A model generated the notes under the pieces. It saw only the letters and a list, made by a program, of their open reading frames with translations, was not told where the DNA came from and searched no databases. Below are positions 1 to 6,364 of a stretch of DNA of 6,990 nucleotides, piece after piece. Every line of letters begins with the position of its first letter. Position 1 is the first letter of the stretch. The stretch spans positions 1 to 6,990 of the forward strand of contig CAZLLV010000386.1 in the NCBI GenBank assembly GCA_964560325.1, in the 5' to 3' direction. The stretch is from CAZLLV01 sp964560325. GTDB lineage: Bacteria > Acidobacteriota > Thermoanaerobaculia > Multivoradales > DATKCC01. The position numbers and the translations under genes are program-made.

Positions 1-1308
1 GACGCTGGTGCGCTCGATCAGCCGCTCGGTCGCCTGGTGGATGCGGTTGTAGTTCTCGAAGAGCTGGCCGCCGGTCTCGGCCGCCATGTAGTGGAGGGCA
101 TCGGCGTCGAAGCCCCGTTCGCCGAACGGGTCGGGGATGCCGCCGACGTCGACCGCGTGGAGGGTCCAGCCGGCGCGCCGCAACGACTCGAACATGTTCT
201 CGACGTAGCGCAGCACCAGGGCGCGCTGGCCGGAGGCGAAGTTGTTGATGATGCCGGAGGCGAACCCCTCGGAGAAGTAGAGCATGTGCTTCTGGCCCGG
301 CACGTCGCGCAGCAGGGTCGCGAGCCGGCCCATCTCCTCGGTGAGCGTCTTGACCGTGCTCGACACCCCTTCGGCCGCCAGCGAGCGGCCGATGTCGAAG
401 GGGTCGGTGAAGGAGGCGCTGCTCACCACCGCGTCGCGCCCCACGTCGCCGTCGTCGAAGCTGGCGTCGTCCAGCAAGCCCGAGGTGCCGAAGGTGGCGG
501 AGCGGGAGGCGTCGGTCTCCGGATCGGCGCCGCCGAGGAGCGCGACGGCGGCGGCGGCGCCGAAGCGCTCGTTGAGCTCGGCGGCCCGGGTTCGCGGCGC
601 CGGGCCGGTCGTCCGGGAACCTTCGTCGGCGGCCTGGCGGGTCCCGTCGGGAGGCGGACCGCCGGTCAGGCCCTGCATGCGCGCGAGGCGAACGAAGGCG
701 GCCTGGGCGTCCGCCTGGCGCAGATCGATCAGGGCGTGCACCAGGTCGAGCGCCGCGGCGACCTCCTCGCGGTCGCGGGTGAAGCCGAGAACCAGGTTCG
801 CGCCGGAACCGGTCAGGTACGCGACGGCGACGCGGTCGGACGGGTGGAGCTGGCGGGCGAGCATCTCGCGGCTGCCGAGGAGCGAGCGCTCCAGGTGGTG
901 GCGCCGGGAGAAGAGGAAGTCGAACATCAGGAGGATCCGGCGGCCCTCGGGCACCGGCTCCGGCGCGAGCGCTTCGCCGGGCCCGCCGGAGCCGGAGCGC
1001 GTCACCCCCTCGGAGAGGTCGATCACCCGGAAGGCGACGATCTCGCGGGGCTCGCCTCCGTCGTAGACGTCGAAGTCGGCGGCCGTCAGGCCGCGCACCG
1101 GTTCGCCGCGCCGGAGGACCTGGACCGGGATCTCGATCTCGGTGATCGAGATCTCCTCGCCGAAACGCTCCTGCGCCGCCACCGGGCCGCCGGCCGCCGG
1201 CGCCTGCGCGTGCACGGCCGGGAGGGCGACCGGGACGACCGCAGTCCCGACGGCGAGAAGGAGGGCCAGGGTCGCGAGCGGGAGGGGAGGTCTCGGCTTC
1301 GATCGCAT
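1..1308 (-). CDS. VWFA-related secreted protein, third paralog of the operon (3' end cut by window)
   Basis: Partial gene: 436 codons are visible and the frame is still open at base 1. Aligning its last residues (ENYNRIHQATERL) with the first paralog suggests about 190 C-terminal residues are missing. The N-terminus MRSKPRPPLPLATLALLL is a basic stretch followed by a hydrophobic core, with a likely cleavage near AVHAQA (residues 31-36). Then come QERFGEEISITEIEIP (46-61) and GEPVRGLTAADF (68-79). The VWA-like fold starts at RRILLMFDFLFS (123-134), where D130-x-L-x-S134 stands in for the MIDAS motif DxSxS. PGQKHMLYFSEGF lies at 337-349 and ETGGQLFENYNR nearby at the C-terminal side. These match the TIGR03436 pattern known mainly from Acidobacteriota; the family's molecular role is unknown. 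Start chosen at 1308 because AGGGAG lies 8 bases upstream and the signal peptide begins there. It follows the second paralog by 44 bp. Confidence 0.9.
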   Translation of the reverse strand, partial: MRSKPRPPLPLATLALLLAVGTAVVPVALPAVHAQAPAAGGPVAAQERFGEEISITEIEIPVQVLRRGEPVRGLTAADFDVYDGGEPREIVAFRVIDLSEGVTRSGSGGPGEALAPEPVPEGRRILLMFDFLFSRRHHLERSLLGSREMLARQLHPSDRVAVAYLTGSGANLVLGFTRDREEVAAALDLVHALIDLRQADAQAAFVRLARMQGLTGGPPPDGTRQAADEGSRTTGPAPRTRAAELNERFGAAAAVALLGGADPETDASRSATFGTSGLLDDASFDDGDVGRDAVVSSASFTDPFDIGRSLAAEGVSSTVKTLTEEMGRLATLLRDVPGQKHMLYFSEGFASGIINNFASGQRALVLRYVENMFESLRRAGWTLHAVDVGGIPDPFGERGFDADALHYMAAETGGQLFENYNRIHQATERLIERTSV

Positions 1309-1316
1309 GTTCAAGG

Positions 1317-1322
1317 CTCCCT
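1317..1322 (-). promoter_or_regulatory. Ribosome binding site of the third VWFA gene
   Basis: AGGGAG read on the minus strand, 8 bases before the ATG at 1308. It fixes the start of the third VWFA gene and lies inside the 44-bp gap after the second gene. Confidence 0.7.
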
Positions 1323-1352
1323 AGGGAAGCGATGGATGGAAAGCGCGCACGT

Positions 1353-3200
1353 TCATTGTGTCACGTCCCGGACCGCCACCTCGGTGGTCGACAGGGTGAG
1401 GCGGTCCGATCCGGGATGCCGCACCAGGCTTCGCAGGCGGTACTCCCCCGGGGGCAAGGAGAGGTCGCCGGCGATCCTCAGCCCGGCCTCGGCGAGCCGC
1501 GCGCCCACCTTCTCGCGGTCGAGCACGATCCGTCTCATCCAGAGATCCTGGACGCCGCCGCGGCCGTCGATGGCGTAGAGCTGGATCTGCACCTCATCGG
1601 TGGCTCCGCCCGCCTTCCGGAAGAGCTCCGGAGGGAGCTCCACGAGGACGCGGAGCACCATCAGGCCGTCCGAGGAAGCCGCGCCGTCCACCCCCTTAGT
1701 TTCGACCACGAGACCGACCGGGAAGCCCTCGATCTCGTCTTCACCCAGGATGAGGTCGACTGCGTCGAGCTGCCGCTCGAGCGGCGAGCGCTCGGCGGCG
1801 GGACGGGGCGCGTGGTACCCGGTCCGGTGGTGGAGGCGGGCGTCCGAGGGCCCGTCCTTCAGGCGTACCTCCAGGCGACGCAGGCCGCCGTCCGCCGGCA
1901 GGTCGGCGGGCGGGCGAATGGTCAGGGTGTAGGTGACGCTGGTCTTGAGCAACAACCGCTCGGCGGCGTCCGAGATCCGGTTGTAGTTGGCGAACAGGTG
2001 GCCGCCGGTGCCATCTGCCATGGTGAAAAGCGCGTGGGCGTTCGACGCACCACCGTCGTCCTCCTCTCCCTCGCCACCGGCGAAGGGGCTCTCGATTCCC
2101 TCCGCGTCGACAACGTGCAAGGTCCAGCTCGCTCGCCGGAGTGATTCGAACATCCTCTGGAGGTAGCGCAGGATCAGGGGGCGTAGCGGTGCGTCGAGGC
2201 GTTGGATCTGGGACGAGCTGACACCCTGTGTCAGGAGCAGCACGTGCTTCTGCCCCTGGATGCCGCGCAAGAGAGTCACGATCTCGGAGATCTGCTCGGT
2301 CTGGGCCCGGAGGAGACTCGCCTCTTCCGCCGCGATGACGTCCTGCCCGAGGGCGAAGGGATCGAGGTTGATGATGCGGCTCGCCACGTCGTCGAGCGGG
2401 CCGTCACCGTCCCCGACGCCACCCACAGGGCGCGGCAACCCGCCCACGGTGGCTCCCCAGCCATCGGCGGGAAGGGCCGTGACGCCACCGACCACGGAAA
2501 CCGCGACCGCACGGCCGAATCGTTCGCTCAGGGAGCCGATGCGGGTGGCTTGCCGGTCTCCGGCGCCCGCCACCTCCCACGCCATCTCCTCCAGATCGGG
2601 CATCGCATGGTGGTCGAGACCCTGGGCCCGGGCCAGCCAGCGCATGCCGGCCGCGATCTCTGCGTTTCTGCCGTCGAGTAGTGCCTGGATGAGGTCGAAT
2701 GCTCGGTCGATCTCCTCGCGGTTGCCTGTGAAGCCGAGCAGAAGCCGCGCACCTCGGCGAGAGAGATAACCTACGGCGACGCGATCGTCCGGGCCAAGCT
2801 GTCCGACGAGCCGCTCGCGGCCTCCGTGGAGCCCGCGCTCGAGCCGCTGGGAGCTCGTGAGGAGGAGATCGAAGAGGTAGAGGACGTTTCGCGGCTCGGC
2901 CGTCTCTGCTCCGCCGGCGGTGGTGGCCCCTCCGTCACCGATCGCGGCTTCGGTGTCCAGGACTCGAAAGCCGATCACTTTCGCCGGCTCGCCGTCGTCG
3001 AACACCTCGAAGTCGTCGGCGGTCAGGCCCCGCACCGGCTCGCCGTCCCGGAGCACCCGGACCGGGATCTCCACCTCGGTGATCGAGATCGCCTCGCCGA
3101 ACGGCCGGGCGCTCGCCGGGCCGGTGGCGGTCGCGGCGATCAGGATCAGGATCAGGAGCGCCCGGGCGCGGGGTGAAGGGGATCGAGGGGTCGGTCGCAT
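1353..3200 (-). CDS. VWFA-related secreted protein, second paralog
   Basis: Complete 615-residue protein. The N-terminus is basic (MRPTPRSPSPRARA) followed by the hydrophobic run LLILILIAATATG, with likely cleavage after ASA (29-31), so export by Sec is expected. Residues 33-46 (PFGEAISITEVEIP) and 53-64 (GEPVRGLTADDF) form the conserved lead-in. The VWA-like domain begins at RNVLYLFDLLLT (104-115); D111-x-L-x-T115 replaces the MIDAS DxSxS. QGQKHVLLLTQG lies at 315-326 and GTGGHLFANYNR at 397-408. An acidic insert EGEEDDGG (377-384), absent from the first paralog, precedes that segment. After the RTGYHAPRP segment that ends the TIGR03436-like part, a C-terminal module contains SPLERQLDAVDLILGE and GGVQDLWMRRIVLDREKVG. 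The in-frame open sequence extends far upstream through the first paralog, but AAGGAG at 3210-3215 and the signal peptide mark 3200 as the true start. Role unknown. Confidence 0.92.
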   Translation of the reverse strand: MRPTPRSPSPRARALLILILIAATATGPASARPFGEAISITEVEIPVRVLRDGEPVRGLTADDFEVFDDGEPAKVIGFRVLDTEAAIGDGGATTAGGAETAEPRNVLYLFDLLLTSSQRLERGLHGGRERLVGQLGPDDRVAVGYLSRRGARLLLGFTGNREEIDRAFDLIQALLDGRNAEIAAGMRWLARAQGLDHHAMPDLEEMAWEVAGAGDRQATRIGSLSERFGRAVAVSVVGGVTALPADGWGATVGGLPRPVGGVGDGDGPLDDVASRIINLDPFALGQDVIAAEEASLLRAQTEQISEIVTLLRGIQGQKHVLLLTQGVSSSQIQRLDAPLRPLILRYLQRMFESLRRASWTLHVVDAEGIESPFAGGEGEEDDGGASNAHALFTMADGTGGHLFANYNRISDAAERLLLKTSVTYTLTIRPPADLPADGGLRRLEVRLKDGPSDARLHHRTGYHAPRPAAERSPLERQLDAVDLILGEDEIEGFPVGLVVETKGVDGAASSDGLMVLRVLVELPPELFRKAGGATDEVQIQLYAIDGRGGVQDLWMRRIVLDREKVGARLAEAGLRIAGDLSLPPGEYRLRSLVRHPGSDRLTLSTTEVAVRDVTQ

Positions 3201-3210
3201 GGTCGGTCGC
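3189..3210. repeat. 10-bp direct repeat astride a start codon
   Basis: GGTCGGTCGC occurs at 3189-3198 and again at 3201-3210, separated by AT of the start codon of the second VWFA gene. The period is 12 bp. The downstream-facing copy sets the spacing between the ribosome binding site and the ATG. It may be a small local duplication. Confidence 0.75.
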
Positions 3211-3215
3211 TCCTT
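3210..3215 (-). promoter_or_regulatory. Ribosome binding site deciding the start of the second VWFA gene
   Basis: AAGGAG on the minus strand, 9 bases upstream of the ATG at 3200. It matters because the reading frame stays open about 650 codons further upstream; this site together with the signal peptide identifies the real start. Confidence 0.8.
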
Positions 3216-3238
3216 CGTCGGACGATTCGAGAGATCGA

Positions 3239-5059
3239 TCAGCGGGAGGGCCCGGCGTCCCGCACGGTCAGGTCGGTGGTGGTCAGGGTGAGCCGATCCG
3301 ACCGTGGGTGGCGCACCAGGGCGCGGAGCCGGTGCTTCCCCGGCGGCACGGAGAGCTCGGCGGAGACCGTCAGCCCCGCTTCGACGAGGCGCGGGCCGAC
3401 CTTCTCGCGGTCGAGGACGATCCGGCGCATCCAGACGTCCTGCACTCCGCCTTCCGGGTCGACCGCGTAGAGCTGCACCTGGAGCTCGGCGTTCGGACCG
3501 TCCTCGTCCGCGAAGAGGGCACCCGGAACGTCGATCTGCACCTCGATCGGCGCCAGGCCGCCTTCCTCCGGGCTCGCCTCGACCCGCAGGCCGATGGGGA
3601 TCTCCTCGATCTCCCGCTCGCCGAGCAGCAGGTCGATCGTGTCGAGCTGGCGCTCGAGCGGCGAACGCTCGGCGATCGGCTTCGGGGCGTAGTAGCCGGT
3701 CCGGTGGTAAAGCCGAGTGCCCCAGGGGCGGTCCTTCAGGCGGACCTCGATCCGGCGCAGGCGACCGTCGGCCGGGATGTCGGCGGGCGGCCGGATGGTG
3801 AGGACGTAGGTGACGCTGATCTTGAGCAGCAGGCGCTCGGTCGCGTCGGGAAGCCGGTTGTAGTTCGCCAACAGGTGTCCGCCGGTCTCGTTCGCGAGGT
3901 AGAAGAGGGTGCCGGTGTTGGAGAATCTCCAGTCGGCGAACGGCTCGGGGATGCCGCCGGTGTCGAAGGCGTGGAGCGTCCATCCGGTGCGGCGGAGGGA
4001 CTCGAACATCCCGCGGAGGTAGCGCAGGACCAGGGGGCGCTCGGGCACCCCTATGCCGTAGAGCAGCTCGGAGGAGAAGCCGTGCGACAGGAGGAACATG
4101 TGCTTCTGACCGGGCACGTCGCGCAGCAGGGTGGCGATCTCGGCGATCTGGTCGGTTTGCGCCCTCACCCGGCTCGCCGCCTCGGCAGTCACCACCCCTC
4201 GGCCGAGAGCGAACGGGTTGGTCTCCGACGCGCGGGCGGCGATCGGATTCGACTGGGAATCGCCGTCGCCGAAGCCGCCCGGAGCACCCGCCACCCCGCC
4301 CAGGCTCGCTCCCCAGCCGTCCGCCGGAGCCGCTTCCACGCCGCCCATCATGGCGATCGCCGCCGCGGCTCCGAACCGCCGGCCGAGCGCCCCGGCGCGC
4401 GTTGGAGCGGCGGCATCGACGCGGGCCCGCGCTACATCGTCCACCGGATCGTCGTCGGCTGCCGGCACGAACCCCTGTGCCTGAGCGAGCCGGCGGAATC
4501 CCTCCGCGGCGTCCTTCCTCCGGCCGTCGGCCATCGCCTCGACCAGTTCGAGCGCGGTGCGGATCTCCTCGCGGTCGTTCGTGAATCCGAGGATCAGCCG
4601 TGCGCCGTTGCCGGAGAGATAGCCGACCGCCACACGGTCCTCCGGCCGGAGCTGGTCGACGATCCGGTCGCGGCCCCGGTAGAGCGCGCGCTCGACGTGG
4701 TGCGAGCGCGAGAAGAGGAAGTCGAAGAGGTAGAGGACGTGGCGTCCGTCGGTGCTCGGCGGCGCTGCCGGAGCGCCGGCGGGCGCCTCGTCCTCGGCAC
4801 CCTCGATCACCTCCGGTGCCCCGACCTCGACGGTCCGGAAGGAGATCACGTCGGCCGGCTCGCCGTCGTCGAAGATCTCGAAGTCGTCGACCGTGAGACC
4901 GCGGACCGGCTCGCCCCGGTGGAGCACCTGTACCGGGACCTCGACCTCGGTGATCGCGATCGCCTCGCCGAACCGCTGGGCGGACGCGGGGTGGAGGAGG
5001 CACGGCACCGCCAGGGGCACCACCAGGACCGCCAAGAAGGCCGCCTTGCGAATTGTCAT
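3239..5059 (-). CDS. VWFA-related secreted protein, first paralog of the operon
   Basis: Complete 606-residue protein. The signal peptide is MTIRKAAFLAVLVVPLAVPC with cleavage likely near ASAQ (25-28). RFGEAIAITEVEVP (29-42) and GEPVRGLTVDDF (49-60) form the conserved lead-in. The VWA-like domain begins at RHVLYLFDFLFS (106-117), with D113-x-L-x-S117 at the MIDAS position, followed by DRVAVGYLSGNGARL (141-155). An insertion at about 182-290 carries RFGAAAAIAMMGG (228-240) and NPFALG (281-286). PGQKHMFLLSHGF (316-328), WTLHAFDTGGIPEPF (360-374), ETGGHLLANYNR (391-402) and RTGYYAPKP (453-461) complete the TIGR03436-like part. A C-terminal module (463-606) includes GGVQDVWMRRIVLDREKVG (537-555). 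It is 38 bp upstream of the second paralog and probably heads the operon. No Shine-Dalgarno is seen before the ATG, although a sigma-54-like element lies just upstream. The start is still favoured because the signal peptide begins here. Function unknown; probably a periplasmic or secreted binding or adhesion role. Confidence 0.93.
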   Translation of the reverse strand: MTIRKAAFLAVLVVPLAVPCLLHPASAQRFGEAIAITEVEVPVQVLHRGEPVRGLTVDDFEIFDDGEPADVISFRTVEVGAPEVIEGAEDEAPAGAPAAPPSTDGRHVLYLFDFLFSRSHHVERALYRGRDRIVDQLRPEDRVAVGYLSGNGARLILGFTNDREEIRTALELVEAMADGRRKDAAEGFRRLAQAQGFVPAADDDPVDDVARARVDAAAPTRAGALGRRFGAAAAIAMMGGVEAAPADGWGASLGGVAGAPGGFGDGDSQSNPIAARASETNPFALGRGVVTAEAASRVRAQTDQIAEIATLLRDVPGQKHMFLLSHGFSSELLYGIGVPERPLVLRYLRGMFESLRRTGWTLHAFDTGGIPEPFADWRFSNTGTLFYLANETGGHLLANYNRLPDATERLLLKISVTYVLTIRPPADIPADGRLRRIEVRLKDRPWGTRLYHRTGYYAPKPIAERSPLERQLDTIDLLLGEREIEEIPIGLRVEASPEEGGLAPIEVQIDVPGALFADEDGPNAELQVQLYAVDPEGGVQDVWMRRIVLDREKVGPRLVEAGLTVSAELSVPPGKHRLRALVRHPRSDRLTLTTTDLTVRDAGPSR

Positions 5060-5073
5060 GAAAGCGAAGCCGT

Positions 5074-5089
5074 TGCATCGAGGGTGCCA
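5074..5089 (-). promoter_or_regulatory. Candidate sigma-54 (RpoN) -24/-12 promoter of the VWFA operon
   Basis: On the minus strand the sequence TGGCACCCTCGATGCA matches the established sigma-54 consensus TGGCACG-N4-TTGCA at all but two specified positions (C for G at position 7, A for T in TTGCA). The invariant GG and GC are exactly 10 bases apart, as required. With GC at 5076-5075, transcription would begin near 5063, only about four bases before the ATG at 5059. That would make a nearly leaderless mRNA and fits the missing Shine-Dalgarno. No activator gene is in the window, so this rests on the motif alone. Confidence 0.4.
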
Positions 5090-5112
5090 CCGGAGGATTT
5101 CGAGAGTTTCCA

Positions 5113-5131
5113 GCGATCGCGGGCGATCGCG
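5113..5131. repeat. Two GCGATCGCG repeats one helical turn apart
   Basis: GCGATCGCG occurs at 5113-5121 and 5123-5131; its core GCGATCGC is itself a palindrome. The 10-bp period would place both copies on the same face of the helix, as expected for a paired protein-binding site upstream of the VWFA operon. The same octamer also occurs inside coding sequence at 4353, 4956 and 5564, so composition may explain part of it. Confidence 0.5.
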
Positions 5132-5233
5132 AGCTTCGAATCGTCCGCACCGTCTCGCGGCGCCGTCCTCCGGAGAGGTCGTGCGGCTCCCGGGGCCGCC
5201 ACCTCGGCCGCCTCGTGGTAGCGTTCGCGGCCC

Positions 5234-6364
5234 ATGTTCGGACGATCCTTCGACCTCTTCACGATCTTCGGCTTCAAGATCCGCCTCGACCTGTCGTGGT
5301 TCGTGGTCGCGGTGCTCGTCACCTGGTCGCTCGCCGCCGGATACTTCCCGAGCGGCTACCCGGATCTATCGCGCGGGACCTACTGGGCGATGGGTGTGGC
5401 CGGTGCCTTCCTGCTCTTCGCCTCGGTGGTCGCCCACGAGCTCTCGCACGCGCTCACGGCACGGCGTTTCGGACTCGAGATGCGCGGCATCACCCTCTTC
5501 ATCTTCGGCGGCGTGGCGGAGATGACCGACGAGCCGCCGAGCGCGAAGGCGGAGTTCTGGGTGGCGATCGCGGGCCCGATCGCGAGCCTGGGGGTCGCCG
5601 CGGCGTTCTTCGGCGTCCGGGTCGCGATGGATTGGCCGGTCGCGGTCGCCGCGGTGATCGGTTACCTCGCCACCATCAACGTCGTGCTGGCGGTGTTCAA
5701 CCTGATCCCCGCGTTCCCGCTCGACGGCGGGCGCATCCTGCGCTCGGCGCTCTGGCACTGGCGGGGCGACCTGCGCTGGGCGACGAAGATCACCTCGGCC
5801 ATCGGCTCCGGCTTCGGGACGCTGTTGATCGTCCTCGGCGTGGTGATGCTGGTGACCGGAGGCGCCGACGCGTTCGTCAGCGCGATGTGGATGGCGCTGA
5901 TCGGGCTCTTCCTCCGGGGAGCGGCGCAGAGCTCCTACCAGCAGCTCCTCCTGCGGCGGACGCTCGAGGGGGAGCCGGTCTCGCGCTTCATGCAGACCGA
6001 GCCGGTGGTCGTGCCGCGCCACGTGTCGGTCGAGGAGCTGGTGAACGACTACGTCTACCGCCACCACTTCAAGCTCTTCCCGGTGGTCGACGGCGACCGG
6101 CTGGTCGGCTGCGTCACGACCCGGCAGATCAAGGAGCTGCCGCGGGAGGAGTGGGGGAGGACGAGCGTCGGCGCGCTGGTCGAGGGCTGCTCGAAGGAGA
6201 ACTCGATCGCGCCGGGCGCCGACGCCATGCAGGCGCTGTCGAGGATGAGCGGCGGCCGGGTGTCGCGCCTGATGGTCGTCGACGACGCCGGCCGCCTGGC
6301 CGGGATCCTGAGCCTGAAGGACCTGCTCGAGTTCCTCTCGCTCAAGATCGAGCTGGAGAGCTAG
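5234..6364 (+). CDS. Site-2 protease family (M50) intramembrane metalloprotease with CBS pair
   Basis: A 376-residue membrane protein that should cleave a transmembrane substrate within the bilayer (regulated intramembrane proteolysis). Residues 16-36 form the first hydrophobic segment. The second carries the zinc motif HELSH (68-72: H68, E69, H72). LFIFGGVAE (88-96) and AGP (113-115) are typical of the SpoIVFB/Rip3-type branch. FNLIPAFPLDGGR (155-167) supplies the third zinc ligand, D164. Two further hydrophobic segments lie near 193-208 and 214-230. Two CBS domains follow (about 247-302 and 312-370, with FPVVDGDRLVG and LMVVDDAGRLAGI), known in related proteins to bind adenine nucleotides and presumably tune activity. 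Length is normal for the family and all catalytic residues are present. The start is well defined: an in-frame TAG at 5219-5221 and no other start codon before 5234. There is no clear Shine-Dalgarno. It is divergent from the VWFA operon; its substrate is unknown. Confidence 0.95.
   Translation: MFGRSFDLFTIFGFKIRLDLSWFVVAVLVTWSLAAGYFPSGYPDLSRGTYWAMGVAGAFLLFASVVAHELSHALTARRFGLEMRGITLFIFGGVAEMTDEPPSAKAEFWVAIAGPIASLGVAAAFFGVRVAMDWPVAVAAVIGYLATINVVLAVFNLIPAFPLDGGRILRSALWHWRGDLRWATKITSAIGSGFGTLLIVLGVVMLVTGGADAFVSAMWMALIGLFLRGAAQSSYQQLLLRRTLEGEPVSRFMQTEPVVVPRHVSVEELVNDYVYRHHFKLFPVVDGDRLVGCVTTRQIKELPREEWGRTSVGALVEGCSKENSIAPGADAMQALSRMSGGRVSRLMVVDDAGRLAGILSLKDLLEFLSLKIELES
6361..6364. other. Shared CTAG: overlapping stop codons of convergent genes
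   Basis: The palindrome CTAG supplies the TAG stop of the protease gene (6362-6364, plus) and the TAG stop of the TPR gene (6363-6361, minus). The genes overlap tail to tail by four bases, so there is no intergenic space for a terminator between them; any terminator must lie inside the opposing gene. Confidence 0.95.

Larger units (their letters stand above)
5060..5233. promoter_or_regulatory. Divergent intergenic control region
   Basis: 174 bp between the start of the VWFA operon (minus) and the start of the site-2 protease gene (plus). Promoters for both should lie here. It contains the sigma-54-like element at 5074-5089, the double GCGATCGC at 5113-5131, and a 12-mer at 5136-5147 that recurs inverted in the gap between the first two VWFA genes. 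Neither flanking gene has an obvious Shine-Dalgarno. I see no convincing sigma-70 -10/-35 pair in it. Confidence 0.6.

Noticed and set aside
37..1578. Plus-strand open frame of 513 codons antisense to the third VWFA gene
   Set aside because: It lies opposite a gene with clear family motifs, crosses an intergenic gap and has no domain of its own; long antisense frames are expected at this GC content.
1353..5150. A single minus-strand open frame of 1265 codons covering the first and second VWFA genes
   Set aside because: Only its last 615 codons are the second VWFA gene. Upstream it runs out of frame through the first VWFA gene, giving Arg/Pro/Gly-rich nonsense; a ribosome site and signal peptide place the real start at 3200.
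5183..5199. Small hairpin GCGGC-N7-GCCGC before the protease gene
   Set aside because: A five-bp all-GC stem is common by chance in this composition, and there is no T-run or other support.
3173..5221. Plus-strand open frame of 682 codons antisense to the first VWFA gene
   Set aside because: Composition artefact opposite a well-supported gene. Similar repeated phrases (such as QVDRVELALERR) merely mirror the conserved blocks of the paralogs.
5056..5322. Minus-strand 88-codon frame spanning the divergent region
   Set aside because: It overlaps the starts of both flanking genes, has no signal of its own, and would occupy the control region.
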